Shown here: in pieces, positions 44,175 to 52,064 of the stretch
Layout of the letters: each line of letters opens with the position of its first letter
Numbering within the stretch: the first letter of the stretch is position 1
Assembly: GCA_965214795.1 (NCBI GenBank)
Contig: OZ243976.1
Location: 1,674,001 to 1,738,000, forward strand
From: JAJDXW01 sp965214795
GTDB lineage: Bacteria > Pseudomonadota > Gammaproteobacteria > HK1
Direction: 5' to 3'
Length of the DNA stretch: 64,000 bases
Made by a program: the position numbers and the translations under genes
Notes under the pieces: generated by a model
Told to the model about the DNA's origin: nothing
Databases searched by the model: none
Seen by the model: only the letters and a program-made list of their open reading frames with translations

Positions 44175-44621
44175 ATGACCACGCCGGAGCCGTTCTGGAC
44201 TCGCAAGCCGCTGGAGGCGATGACGGCCGAGGAGTGGGAGTCCCTTTGCGATGGATGCGGGCGTTGCTGCCTGAACAAGCTCTGGGACCCGGAGACCCGG
44301 CGGGTGCGGACCACCGCCGTGGCCTGCCGCCTCCTCGACCGCGGCACCTGCCGTTGCCGCGACTATGCCAACCGGGTCGAGCGGGTGCCCGAGTGCGTCG
44401 TGCTCTCGCCCGCGGAGGTCGACGACCACGGCCTCCTGCCCCGGAGCTGCGCCTACCGCCGGCTCGCCGAGGGCCGGCCTCTCGCCGCCTGGCATCCGTT
44501 GGTCTCGGGCAGGCGGGAGAGCGTTCACGAGGCCGGGGTGTCGGTCCGGGGAAAGGTCATCAGCGAGGAGTGGGTGCATCCCGACGATCTGGAAGAGCAC
44601 ATCGTGGACTGGTTCGACTGA
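44175..44621 (+). CDS. ycgN: YcgN-family cysteine cluster protein (UPF0260)
   Basis: The 148-residue protein has the conserved Cys set CDGCGRCC, then CRLLD, GTCRCRDYANR, ECVVL and RSCAYR, characteristic of YcgN/UPF0260 proteins. The cysteines probably bind zinc or an Fe-S cluster. The function is not established. It stands as a single gene; no partner such as ycgL or minC is adjacent. Confidence 0.93.
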   Translation: MTTPEPFWTRKPLEAMTAEEWESLCDGCGRCCLNKLWDPETRRVRTTAVACRLLDRGTCRCRDYANRVERVPECVVLSPAEVDDHGLLPRSCAYRRLAEGRPLAAWHPLVSGRRESVHEAGVSVRGKVISEEWVHPDDLEEHIVDWFD

Positions 44622-45057
44622 TCGAACCCCCCGTTCGAACCCCCCGTTCGAACGAGGACGTTCCGAATGGTTCAGGGCCATCGTCGGCCTGCCGTTGCTC
44701 GCGCCCTCGCTCGCCGATCGAGCGGGAGCTCTCCGGGTCGGTCGGCTTCGACAAGGAAGTCGGCGACCCCCGGGACCGGAGCGGATTCAGCTTCTCCGAC
44801 ATCGCGGCGAACCGCGCGGGGGCGCGCTTCGGGGCCCTCGCGGCCGCTTCGGTCGAGCCTGCCCGGCGGGTGCAGGTCGGGAGGGAGCAGGCTGCGTCGG
44901 ATACCGATATCATGCCGGGGGTCGGTGACCTCCCCGATCACCGCCCCGAGCGGGAGCCGGGGCGGCGGTTCGGGGGGCCGGGGAACGTAGCCTGCGAGCG
45001 GGTTCCGGAAGGGATCGAGGCCCGAGTCGCAGACCTCCCGCCATGCCGGGTATCGAG
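44622..45057. other. Intergenic region with short tandem repeat and gene remnant
   Basis: The first part (44624-44655) has a 13-bp tandem GTTCGAACCCCCC. From about 44665 to 44880 there is a degraded protein signal, listed separately. No intact gene is seen. Confidence 0.55.
44665..44880 (+). pseudogene. Possible YfiM-like (DUF2279) C-terminal remnant
   Basis: One frame reads WFRAIVGLPLLAPSLADR; a second continues GSVGFDKEVGDPRDRSGFSF and then SDIAANRAGARFGALA. The block KE-x2-D followed by SGFSFxDIAxNxAGA resembles the end of YfiM/DUF2279-type lipoproteins (GKE..D..GSGWSW.D...D.AGA). The two frames and the missing N-terminus imply a decayed gene. The resemblance is by eye only. Confidence 0.3.
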
Positions 45058-45564
45058 ATGAAGCGACTGACTCGCGTCCTTGCCATTGCCGCCCTCGTCG
45101 TGTGGACGGTTCCCTCGCAGGGCCAGGACCTCGGAAGGTTCCAGGACTGGCGCGCCCACCACTTTATCGAGGAGGGCAAGCGGGTCTGCGCGATGTGGAC
45201 GCAGCCGGAGAAGGCCGAGGGCAAGTACACGCGCCGGGGCGAGATATTCGCGCTGGTGAGTCACCGGCCGGCCGAGGAGCGGTTCGGCATCGTCTCGTTC
45301 GAGATGGGTTATCCGTTTGCCTCCGGCAAGGAACTGGCGGTTTCCGTCGATGGCGGCCGCCCCATCCGCCTTCCCACCAGCGGAAGCCTTGCCTGGCACG
45401 ATTCGCGAGAGATCAACCGCCGTCTCGTCAAAGAGATGCAGGAGGGGCTCGAGATGGTGGCGACCGGGCGCTCGCAGCGCGGGACGAAGACCGTCGACAC
45501 CTACTCGCTTCGGGGATTCACGAAGGCCTACAAGGCTATCTCGGACGCCTGCCCCGCACCCTGA
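45058..45564 (+). CDS. IalB-like (invasion associated locus B family) secreted protein
   Basis: The protein has a signal peptide (MKRLTRVLAIAALVVWTVPSQGQ) and about 168 residues from ATG 45058; an ATG at 45043 adds five residues. The mature part begins GRFQDWRAHHF and carries RVCAMWTQP and SFEMGYPF, as in IalB family periplasmic proteins, with single Cys residues near both ends that could pair. The family's role is not well defined outside Bartonella. Confidence 0.75.
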   Translation: MKRLTRVLAIAALVVWTVPSQGQDLGRFQDWRAHHFIEEGKRVCAMWTQPEKAEGKYTRRGEIFALVSHRPAEERFGIVSFEMGYPFASGKELAVSVDGGRPIRLPTSGSLAWHDSREINRRLVKEMQEGLEMVATGRSQRGTKTVDTYSLRGFTKAYKAISDACPAP

Positions 45565-45606
45565 TCCATCCTGATCCCGGGCCGAGTGGCGGTTCCCGTG
45601 CGCCGC

Positions 45607-46428
45607 CTACCGGGGCCGGCCGTTCCCGCCCGGCAGGAATCCGAGCCAGTCGACGGCCGGGTCGCCGAACGCGAGGAAGTACGGGTTCAGGAACGATTCG
45701 CGGGTGTTGTAGCGAAGCGGCTCGAGTGCGACATCGGTCACCCGCCCCCCGGCCTGTTCCACCACGCACTGCGCGGCGGCGGTATCCCATTCGCAGGTGG
45801 GGCCGAACCGCGGGTAGACGTCGATCCCGCCTTCGGCCAGGAGACAGAACTTGAGCGAGCTGCCGATCGAGATCCGCTCCGACGGGCCGAGGTTGCGGAT
45901 GAATGCCTCGGTCCGCCGGTCGGCGTGGGAACGGCTCGCCGCGACCCGCCAGGGCCGAGGGGCCGGCGCGCGCGCGCGGAGCACGGACCCGCCGTGCGCA
46001 TCGTGGCGGCGGGCGCCGAGACCGCGGGCGGCCGCGTAGGAGACTCCCGTCACCGGCACCGCGACCACCCCCAGCACCGGCTCGTGGCGGTCGATGAGCG
46101 CGATGTTGACGGTGAACTCGCCATTGCGCTTGACGAAGTCCTTCGTTCCGTCGAGGGGGTCCACCAGCCAGTATCGGGACCAGCCGGATCGCGTGGCGAA
46201 GTCGATGTCGGCCGACTCCTCCGAGAGCACCGGGAGGGTGGGAGAGAGCGCGCGCAACCCCTCCACGATGGTCCGGTGCGAGGCGAGATCCGCCTCCGTG
46301 AGCGGCGATTCGTCCGCCTTGCGCCGCACGTCGAACGGAGAGCGGTAGACGTGGAGGACCCGGTCCGCGGCGGCGGCCGCGATCTGCCGCACCTCGTCGA
46401 GCAGCCGGGGATCGATCTCGGGAATCAT
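45607..46428 (-). CDS. cysQ: 3'(2'),5'-bisphosphate nucleotidase CysQ
   Basis: This is an inositol-monophosphatase-fold enzyme that removes 3'-phosphoadenosine phosphate made in sulfate assimilation. It has 273 residues, with the metal sites in LSEESADID, WLVDPLDGTKDF and the C-terminal CEWDTAAAQCVVEQAGG. The ATG overlaps the trmB stop. An insert of Arg/Ala-rich residues near 150-165 is lineage specific. Confidence 0.94.
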   Translation of the reverse strand: MIPEIDPRLLDEVRQIAAAAADRVLHVYRSPFDVRRKADESPLTEADLASHRTIVEGLRALSPTLPVLSEESADIDFATRSGWSRYWLVDPLDGTKDFVKRNGEFTVNIALIDRHEPVLGVVAVPVTGVSYAAARGLGARRHDAHGGSVLRARAPAPRPWRVAASRSHADRRTEAFIRNLGPSERISIGSSLKFCLLAEGGIDVYPRFGPTCEWDTAAAQCVVEQAGGRVTDVALEPLRYNTRESFLNPYFLAFGDPAVDWLGFLPGGNGRPR

Positions 46429-47132
46429 GCCGTTCCCGTGCGCTCGAATCGAAGGTCGCGGATGTCGGAACCCCGGATGAGGCCGCGTTCCTCGAAGCGC
46501 GTGGGGGGGCGTCCGGTCGGGCCGGACCAGAATGCGCCGGGACCGGCAAGGTTCTCGAGCCGCGGGGAGGCCTCGAGGACGGACAGCATGTGGAGGGCGT
46601 AGTCCTCGTCGTCGGTGGCGGCCAGGATACGGCCCCCGGGCCGGAGGCGCGACGCGGCGAGCGCGGCGAACCCCGGTTCCACGAGGCGGCGCTTGTGGTG
46701 GCGCGCCTTCGGCCAGGGGTCCGGGAAATAGATCCGGACCTCATCCAGCGAGGAGCCGCGAAAGCGGTGCCGGAGCGCCTCGCGAGCATCGCCGAAGAGG
46801 ACCCGGATGTTCTCGATCCCCTGCTCGTGGACCCGGGCCAGAAGGTATCCGATCCCGGGGGCGTAGACCTCGATCCCGACGTAGTTCCGTTCCGGCTGCG
46901 CGGTCGCCGCCTCGAGAAGCACATCCCCCCTCCCGAACCCGACCTCGACCACCAGCGGCGCCCGGCGGCCGAACACCGTGGCGGGCTCGATCGGAGGGCC
47001 TTGCGCCTGCGGCACCCGTGGCGCGGGGGCCGGTCCAAGGCCGAAGCGCGGCCAGTGACGATCGATGGCCCGCTTCTGCCCCGCCGTCATCCGGCCCGCC
47101 CGCAGCACCCAGGAACGGTTCCCGGCCTGCAC
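46425..47132 (-). CDS. trmB: tRNA (guanine-N7)-methyltransferase TrmB
   Basis: TrmB methylates G46 of tRNAs using SAM. The 235-residue protein starts at GTG 47132. Typical blocks are LVVEVGFGRGDVLLEAA (SAM site), NYVGIEVYAPGI, IRVLFGDAREAL and the catalytic YFPDPWPKARHHKRRLVE. It follows thiS-thiG as in many gammaproteobacteria and is coupled to cysQ by a 4-bp overlap. Confidence 0.96.
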   Translation of the reverse strand: MQAGNRSWVLRAGRMTAGQKRAIDRHWPRFGLGPAPAPRVPQAQGPPIEPATVFGRRAPLVVEVGFGRGDVLLEAATAQPERNYVGIEVYAPGIGYLLARVHEQGIENIRVLFGDAREALRHRFRGSSLDEVRIYFPDPWPKARHHKRRLVEPGFAALAASRLRPGGRILAATDDEDYALHMLSVLEASPRLENLAGPGAFWSGPTGRPPTRFEERGLIRGSDIRDLRFERTGTA

Positions 47133-47488
47133 GTTTCACCGACTCTCGCCGCGCGGGGGGCACGATGCCGCGGCGGTGGGGGGCGCCGACCGAAAGAGCG
47201 CGTGCGCGCGGCTGAAGGCGAGCCGGAGACGGACGACGCGCCAAGGGCGCTTCCTCCCGGCGAGCGGGCGGCCGGGGATGGCCGCCCGATCCGCCCACGA
47301 GGCGGGGACCGCGTGGCGCCGTGGGCCGCCGGCCCCGGCGCGTCCGCGCCGCCGAAGCGGCTCGGGAGCGTGCGGTGGCTCGCCGGATCGGCATCCGCGC
47401 GAGGCAGTCGGTGCATACCGCATTGCTTTTCCTTGCCGCTTGAGGACCCACCCGTTCCCCTACCGAGTGCGGCGGGGGAACGGTGCCA
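47133..47488. other. Intergenic region with a family B fragment
   Basis: Bases about 47136-47225 match the inner right part of family B in reverse orientation (CCGACTCTCGCCGCG, then CGACCGAAAGAGCGCGTGCG and CGGCTGAAGGCG), without terminal repeats. The rest shows nothing I can support. Confidence 0.5.
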
Positions 47489-47611
47489 TCAGTGTTCGGA
47501 GTCATCGGCGGCGGGCGGCTCGCGTTCGTCGCGCCATCCGAAGATCAGCCGCCACGCGGTCCACAGAACGATCAGGATGGTGCCGGCGAGAATCACCTCG
47601 CCGAAGGTCAT
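47489..47611 (-). CDS. Small single-helix membrane protein
   Basis: A 40-residue frame runs from ATG 47611, six bases after GGGAGG, to TGA at 47489. It starts MTFGEVILAGTILIVLWTAW, a clear membrane helix, followed by RLIFGWRDE and an acidic tail. The good ribosome site and amphipathic ending suggest a real gene between thiG and trmB. No family is recognised. Confidence 0.55.
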   Translation of the reverse strand: MTFGEVILAGTILIVLWTAWRLIFGWRDEREPPAADDSEH

Positions 47612-47670
47612 CGTGGCCTCCCTATCCGGTCACTCGGTTCTGCCCGCAGGCGCTGGGCGGGGGCGTGCGT

Positions 47671-48468
47671 TCAGGCGATCGCCCCCTCCACCGGCGAGGA
47701 AGCGCTCGCGAAGCGGCGGCGCGGCATGCGGCCGGCCCGGAACGCCTCCCGGCCCGCCACGACCGCGTGCTTCATGGCCGAGGCCATGAGCACCGGCTCG
47801 CGGGCCGCCGCGATCGCGGTGTTCATGAGCACTCCGTCGCACCCGAGCTCCATCGCGACGGCGGCATCCGAAGCGGTTCCGACGCCCGCGTCGACCACGA
47901 TGGGAACCTTTGCATCTTCCAGGATGGTGAGGATGTTCCAGGGGTTGCAGATGCCGAGACCGGAGCCGATGGGGGCCGCGAGAGGCATCACGCTCACGCA
48001 CCCGGCCTCCTCCAGCCGCCGGGCCATGACCGGATCGTCGTTGGTGTACACCATGACCTCGAATCCGTCGGCCACGAGCCGTTCGGCCGCGGTCAGGGTC
48101 TCGGTGACGTTCGGGAGCAGGGTCCTGTCCTCGGCGAGCACCTCGAGCTTGACGAGGCCGGCCCCGTCGAGGAGCTCGCGGGCGAGCCGGCAGGTGCGCA
48201 CGGCGGTGGCGGCGTCGTAGCAGCCGGCCGTGTTCGGAAGGATGGTGTACCGGTCGGGCGGAAGGTAGTCCAGCAGGTTCGGCTCGTCGGGGTTCTGCCC
48301 GATGTTCGTGCGGCGGAGCGCGACGGTGACGATCTCCGCCCCGCTCGCCTCGATCGCGGCCCGCGTCTCATCGAGGCTTTCGTACTTGCCGGTGCCGACG
48401 AGGAGGCGCGACGCGAAGCGCCGGCCGGCGACGATGAACGGGTCTGCCGCCGAGTCGGATGGATTCAT
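47671..48468 (-). CDS. thiG: Thiazole synthase ThiG
   Basis: ThiG builds the thiazole phosphate of thiamine from deoxyxylulose phosphate, dehydroglycine and ThiS thiocarboxylate. It has 265 residues from ATG 48468. It carries RLLVGTGKYESLDET with the catalytic Lys later in LVKLEVLAEDRTLLPN, then YTNDDPVMARRLEEAG and VDAGVGTASDAAVAMELG. thiS lies 37 bp upstream on the same strand. Confidence 0.97.
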   Translation of the reverse strand: MNPSDSAADPFIVAGRRFASRLLVGTGKYESLDETRAAIEASGAEIVTVALRRTNIGQNPDEPNLLDYLPPDRYTILPNTAGCYDAATAVRTCRLARELLDGAGLVKLEVLAEDRTLLPNVTETLTAAERLVADGFEVMVYTNDDPVMARRLEEAGCVSVMPLAAPIGSGLGICNPWNILTILEDAKVPIVVDAGVGTASDAAVAMELGCDGVLMNTAIAAAREPVLMASAMKHAVVAGREAFRAGRMPRRRFASASSPVEGAIA

Positions 48469-48505
48469 TGTGTCGAGCTCTCGAGGGTGTTCCGGGCCGC
48501 CTTCG

Positions 48506-48706
48506 TCAGCCGCCCCCCACGGCATGGACGATCTCCACGCGATCGCCCTCCCCGAGCACGTGGTCCGGGTATTCGCTGCGCGGGATCACTTCTTCGTTGA
48601 TCTCCACCGCCATGCGCCTTTCACCGAGGTCCAGGCTCGCGACGAGGCCTGCCAGCGTGGTGCCGGGTTCGAGGAGCCGGGTCTGGCCGTTGAGAACGAT
48701 CTGCAC
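48506..48706 (-). CDS. thiS: Sulfur carrier protein ThiS
   Basis: This is a ubiquitin-like carrier of 66 residues from GTG 48706 (MQIVLNGQTRLLEPG). It ends in the Gly-Gly tail (HAVGGG) that is thiocarboxylated for thiazole formation. It also has the conserved AVEINEEVIPRSEY block. The reading frame runs further upstream into repeat DNA, so the GTG start is preferred. No TPP riboswitch is evident upstream. Confidence 0.92.
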   Translation of the reverse strand: MQIVLNGQTRLLEPGTTLAGLVASLDLGERRMAVEINEEVIPRSEYPDHVLGEGDRVEIVHAVGGG

Positions 48707-48770
48707 GGGTGCGATCTTATCCGGTTCCGAGCGGCCGGGGGGCCTCCGGGCGTTTCCGCAGGGCGTTTTT

Positions 48771-48922
48771 TGTCGTGACCGAGTACTGGCCGCGGATCGG
48801 TCGCCCGCGCGATCGAGGGCGGCGACCGGAGGCCCGAACCGACTCGCGGACGACGAGATGCGTTCCCGCATGACTTGCCGAACAGGCCCGGTTCACCCGT
48901 CGCCGGACGACGAACGAGCCCC
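48771..48922 (+). repeat. Family C dispersed repeat, copy C3
   Basis: This is about 150 bp, in the same orientation as C2, sharing GTCGTGACCGAG at the start, GGCCCGAACCGAC in the middle and CACCCGTCGCCGGAC near the end. It ends 17 bp before mini-element A3. Confidence 0.65.
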
Positions 48923-48939
48923 GCGCGTTTCCGGTGCAG

Positions 48940-49095
48940 CAGCAATTCTCATTTTGGCGCCTGACTTCACCCCGAGCCGCAAGCCGTCTTCTCCTTGCGA
49001 CTCGATCCGGGGCGGATCGGGGGGCGGATCGGGGGGCGGATCGACGGTCGTGCCGGTCCTGCCGCGGGACCCGACGAGCAAAATGAGAATTGCTG
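48940..49095 (-). mobile_element. Family A mini-element, copy A3 with internal expansion
   Basis: Its 17-bp ends CAGCAATTCTCATTTTG and CAAAATGAGAATTGCTG are perfect. The length is 156 bp, exactly 24 bp more than the 132-bp standard form, because a 12-bp word GGGGGGCGGATC is tandemly repeated (49009-49042). Flanks CCGGTGCAG and CCGGCGCGG agree at 7 of 9, an older duplication. Confidence 0.82.
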
Positions 49096-49112
49096 CCGGC
49101 GCGGGTGCAGGC

Positions 49113-49140
49113 TTTCATTCTTCCGGCCGCGGAGTAGAAT
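49113..49140 (+). promoter_or_regulatory. Likely tRNA-Gly promoter
   Basis: TTTCAT (49113-49118) and TAGAAT (49135-49140) are spaced by 16 bases, ten bases before the mature tRNA start. Element A3 ends 17 bp upstream of the -35 box. Confidence 0.45.
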
Positions 49141-49150
49141 GGGGGCCGAG

Positions 49151-49224
49151 GCGGGTGTAGTTCAATGGTAGAACATCAGCTTCCCAAGCTGAATACGAGG
49201 GTTCGATTCCCTTCACCCGCTCCA
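49151..49224 (+). tRNA. tRNA-Gly(CCC)
   Basis: The acceptor arm GCGGGTG pairs with CACCCGC, the D arm contains AGTTCAATGGTAGAA, the anticodon loop TTCCCAA sits between CAGC and GCTG, and the T arm is GGGTTCGATTCCC. The anticodon is CCC. The 3' CCA is encoded. It ends only 2 bp before the stop codon of the convergent SPOR gene. Confidence 0.95.
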
Positions 49225-49226
49225 CC

Positions 49227-49814
49227 TCAGCTCTCCCCGGGCACGATTCGCGCGTCGATGCCCTGGGCGGTGGCCACCCGGGCCCTCGCCGCTTCGGCCG
49301 CCTCGCGGCCCCGGAACGGGCCGAGCATCACCCGGTGCCAGGTCCCTTCGGCCGTGTCCCTCGTCTGGATCCTGGACTCGAACCCGCCGAGGGCGAGCGA
49401 TGCGCGCAGCCGGTCGGCCTGCCTCCTCTCCCGGAACGAGCCCACCTGAACGCGATATTCGCGGGCGGCCGGGGTCGGGGTCGCCGGTTCGGAGGGGCTT
49501 CGTCCACCCGCCGTGGTCGAGGGGCGGGGCGCCGTCCGCTCGGCCGGCCGAGGGGCTCCGCCGGGGGGGGCCGGATCGTCGATCCGGACCTCGGTCTTCG
49601 GCAGGAGCCGGTAGAAGTCGAAGTGCGTCCTTGACGGCTCGAACCGGCCGGGGGCGCCGGCGCTGGCGTCCGCGTCGTCCGAACCGTCGAGCCACTCCGG
49701 GAGTCCCGCGTGGTAGACCTGCACCCCGGCCGCAACCGCGAGCCCGAGGACGAGCCCGCGGAAAAAGCCCCCTTTCCTCTGTGAAGAACGAACCGGCCGG
49801 TGCTTTCTCGCCAT
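49227..49814 (-). CDS. SPOR-domain cell division protein (FtsN-like)
   Basis: The 195-residue protein has a basic start (MARKHRPVRSSQRKGGFFRG), one membrane helix (LVLGLAVAAGVQVYHAG), a Pro/Ala-rich linker, and a C-terminal SPOR domain (EYRVQVGSFRERRQADRLRA, VMLGPFRGREAAEAAR) that binds denuded peptidoglycan. It lies 11 bp after argS on the same strand, the usual place of the ftsN-like gene next to argS-priA. Confidence 0.9.
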   Translation of the reverse strand: MARKHRPVRSSQRKGGFFRGLVLGLAVAAGVQVYHAGLPEWLDGSDDADASAGAPGRFEPSRTHFDFYRLLPKTEVRIDDPAPPGGAPRPAERTAPRPSTTAGGRSPSEPATPTPAAREYRVQVGSFRERRQADRLRASLALGGFESRIQTRDTAEGTWHRVMLGPFRGREAAEAARARVATAQGIDARIVPGES

Positions 49815-49825
49815 ATCCGCTCGCT

Positions 49826-51565
49826 CTACATGGTCGCCGGCGCGCGGACTCCGAGCAGGCCGAGCCCGTCCGCGATCACCCGACGGGTCGCTTCCACCAG
49901 GGTCAGCCGGGCGCTCTTCAGGTCCGCTTCGCCGGAAAGAATGGTATGCGCGTTGTAGAAGCTGTGGAATGCGGTCGCGAGCTCCCGGAGGAAGTGAGCG
50001 AGCTGGTGGGGCTCGCAGGCGCACGCGGCGGACTCGATGACTTCGGGGTACCGGGACAGCGTCTTCAGCAGGTCGAGCTCGCGGCGTTCGGTCAGGCGCT
50101 CGACGTGCCCGAAGTCGAGCCCGTTCTCCTCTCCGGCCTCTTCCCGCGCGCGTCTCAGCACGCTCGCGATGCGGGCGTGCGCGTACTGCACGTAGTACAC
50201 CGGATTCTCGTTGGAGCGTGACTTCGCAAGCTCGAGATCGAAGTCGAGGTGCTGATCGCTCTTGCGCAGGACGTAGAAGAAGCGGGCCGCATCCGCGCCG
50301 ACCTCGGCGACGAGATCGCGCAGGGTCACGAACTCGCCGGACCGGGTGGACATGGCGACCCGCTCCTCGCCGCGCCACAGGCTCGCGAGCTGTACGATCA
50401 CCACGTCGAACGCGTCCGCGTCGAGTCCCAGGGCCCGGACGGCCCCCTTCACCCGCGCGATGTAACCGTGGTGGTCGGCGCCCCAGACGTCGATGACCCG
50501 GTCGAACCCTCGCTCGAACTTGTCGAGGTGGTAGGCGACGTCGGAGGCGAAGTAGGTGCTTTGTCCGTTGGCTCGGACCAGCACCCGGTCCTTCTCGTCG
50601 CCGTGGGCTGCCGCACTGAACCACAGCGCCCCGTCCCGTTCGTAGGCCTCGCCGCGCTCGCGCAGGAGGTCGAGCACGCGCCGGAGGGCCCCCGACGAGA
50701 CGAGCTCGCGCTCGGAGAACCAGCGGTCGAACACCACCCCGAAACGGGCGAGGTCGTCGCGGATCCCGCCCAGGATGCCGGCGAGGACGGCGTCGGCGAC
50801 AAGCGTGTAGTCGCGCTCCCCGAGGGCGGTGCGGGCCGCGGCGATGAGCGCGTCGAGAAGGACGTCGTCGTCCTCGGCGGGCGGGACCCCGGAGAGGTCG
50901 CTTCCGAAGCGGGCGCCGTGGTCCCGGGCGAGCGCCCCGGCGATTTCCCGGATGTACCCGCCCCGGTAGCCCCCGCCGGGGAAGGCCGGGCGGTTCGGCC
51001 AGTCGATCGCCTCCAGGTAGCGCAGCCAGACGCTCAAGGCCAGGATGTCCATCTGGCGGCCCGCATCGTTGACGTAGTACTCGCGTTCGACCTCCCAGCC
51101 CACCGCTTCCAGCAGGTTGGCCACCGCCGCCCCGCAGGCCGCTCCGCGGCCGTGTCCGACGTGGAGCGGCCCGGTGGGGTTGACCGACACGAACTCCACC
51201 TGCACCCGTTTGCCCGCGAAGCGCCGCGATCGGCCCCATGAGGCATCCGGATCGACGATCTCGGCCGCGATGCGTTGAAAGGCCCCTTCGGTCAGCGTGA
51301 AGTTGATGAAGCCGGGGCCGGCCACGGCCGTCGACTTCACGTCGCTCGCCGGGGGGAGGGCGGCGACGATGCGGGTGGCGAGGTCACGCGGATTCCGGCG
51401 CACGGCGCGGGCCAACCCGAGGGCGACGGGGCAGGCGAAGTCGCCGTGCCGGGGGTCGCGGGTGCGCTCGATCACCACCGGGGGCACCGACTCGACCTCG
51501 AGCTCTCCGCGGGCGCGAAGGGCGCTGATGGCGCTTGCGACGAGCGCTTCGAGTCCGTGTTTCAA
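49826..51565 (-). CDS. argS: Arginyl-tRNA synthetase ArgS
   Basis: This is a class I tRNA synthetase that charges tRNA-Arg. The TTG at 51565 behind GGAAGGA gives MKHGLEALVASAI and 579 residues, the usual ArgS size. An N-terminal tRNA-recognition domain is followed by the HIGH box as PTGPLHVGHGRGA, YYVNDAGRQMD, and the KMSKS-like site as AMSTRSGEFVTL (SKR variant). The C-terminal DALR domain holds the anticodon-binding helices. Confidence 0.95.
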   Translation of the reverse strand: MKHGLEALVASAISALRARGELEVESVPPVVIERTRDPRHGDFACPVALGLARAVRRNPRDLATRIVAALPPASDVKSTAVAGPGFINFTLTEGAFQRIAAEIVDPDASWGRSRRFAGKRVQVEFVSVNPTGPLHVGHGRGAACGAAVANLLEAVGWEVEREYYVNDAGRQMDILALSVWLRYLEAIDWPNRPAFPGGGYRGGYIREIAGALARDHGARFGSDLSGVPPAEDDDVLLDALIAAARTALGERDYTLVADAVLAGILGGIRDDLARFGVVFDRWFSERELVSSGALRRVLDLLRERGEAYERDGALWFSAAAHGDEKDRVLVRANGQSTYFASDVAYHLDKFERGFDRVIDVWGADHHGYIARVKGAVRALGLDADAFDVVIVQLASLWRGEERVAMSTRSGEFVTLRDLVAEVGADAARFFYVLRKSDQHLDFDLELAKSRSNENPVYYVQYAHARIASVLRRAREEAGEENGLDFGHVERLTERRELDLLKTLSRYPEVIESAACACEPHQLAHFLRELATAFHSFYNAHTILSGEADLKSARLTLVEATRRVIADGLGLLGVRAPATM

Positions 51566-51636
51566 AGGTTCCTTCCGGCGTTCGGCAGGCCGGATTTCAT
51601 TTTCGCATCTTTCTTCGAACCTGTATCGCGCCAGCA

Positions 51637-51673
51637 GCCTGCGCCGCAGAACGCTTCCGAAGGGTTCTGGTGG
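51637..51673. repeat. Empty-site paralogue of the A4 insertion locus
   Basis: These 37 bases match the joined flanks of mini-element A4 (57057-57082 plus 57215-57234), except for a few substitutions. They carry the 9-bp word CTTCCGAAG once (51654-51662), where A4 has it on both sides. Confidence 0.7.
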
Positions 51674-51791
51674 AGTGAGCTGGTCCGCTGGGCCCTCACC
51701 GTGTGACCGATCCCCCTCCAAGAGGAGCACCTGGAAGCCACGAGCACGAGACTGCCTTCTCCCGGAACCACGAAGGGAGTACCTTCACACC

Positions 51792-52064
51792 ATGCTTACC
51801 CACCAGTTCATCACTCTCGTCGTTTCCATCCTCGGCGTCGGCGTCGGACTCACGATCGTCATGATGCGCGTCACCGCCCGACTTGACGCCGACCGGAGGG
51901 TCACGGACGTTCGTATCGAGAAATACCTCGCCGAGGCGGCCGCCGACCGCCGTGCCATGCAGGCGTCCACCGATGCGTTCCGGGTCGAAATGGGCACGTT
52001 CCGGACCGAGATGCAACGCCTCGCGGAGCGACGGGCCCGCGTCGAAGGCGCCGCCGCCGACTGA
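51792..52064 (+). CDS. Small membrane-anchored coiled-coil protein
   Basis: A 90-residue frame starts at ATG 51792. The first 25 residues (FITLVVSILGVGVGLTIVMM) form a membrane helix and the rest is a charged helix (VEMGTFRTEMQRLAERRARV) likely to form a coiled coil. The layout resembles small phage- or toxin-associated membrane proteins, but no family is recognised. It is a lone gene oriented against argS and priA. Confidence 0.6.
   Translation: MLTHQFITLVVSILGVGVGLTIVMMRVTARLDADRRVTDVRIEKYLAEAAADRRAMQASTDAFRVEMGTFRTEMQRLAERRARVEGAAAD

Noticed and set aside
48707..48770. Possible TPP riboswitch upstream of thiS
   Set aside because: The conserved CTGAGA and ACCTG-type thi-box elements are not found, and the upstream DNA is repeat C3.
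49151..49300. tRNA-Gly as an integration site of a genomic island
   Set aside because: There is no integrase and no repeated tRNA 3' end; the housekeeping SPOR-argS-priA cluster follows directly.
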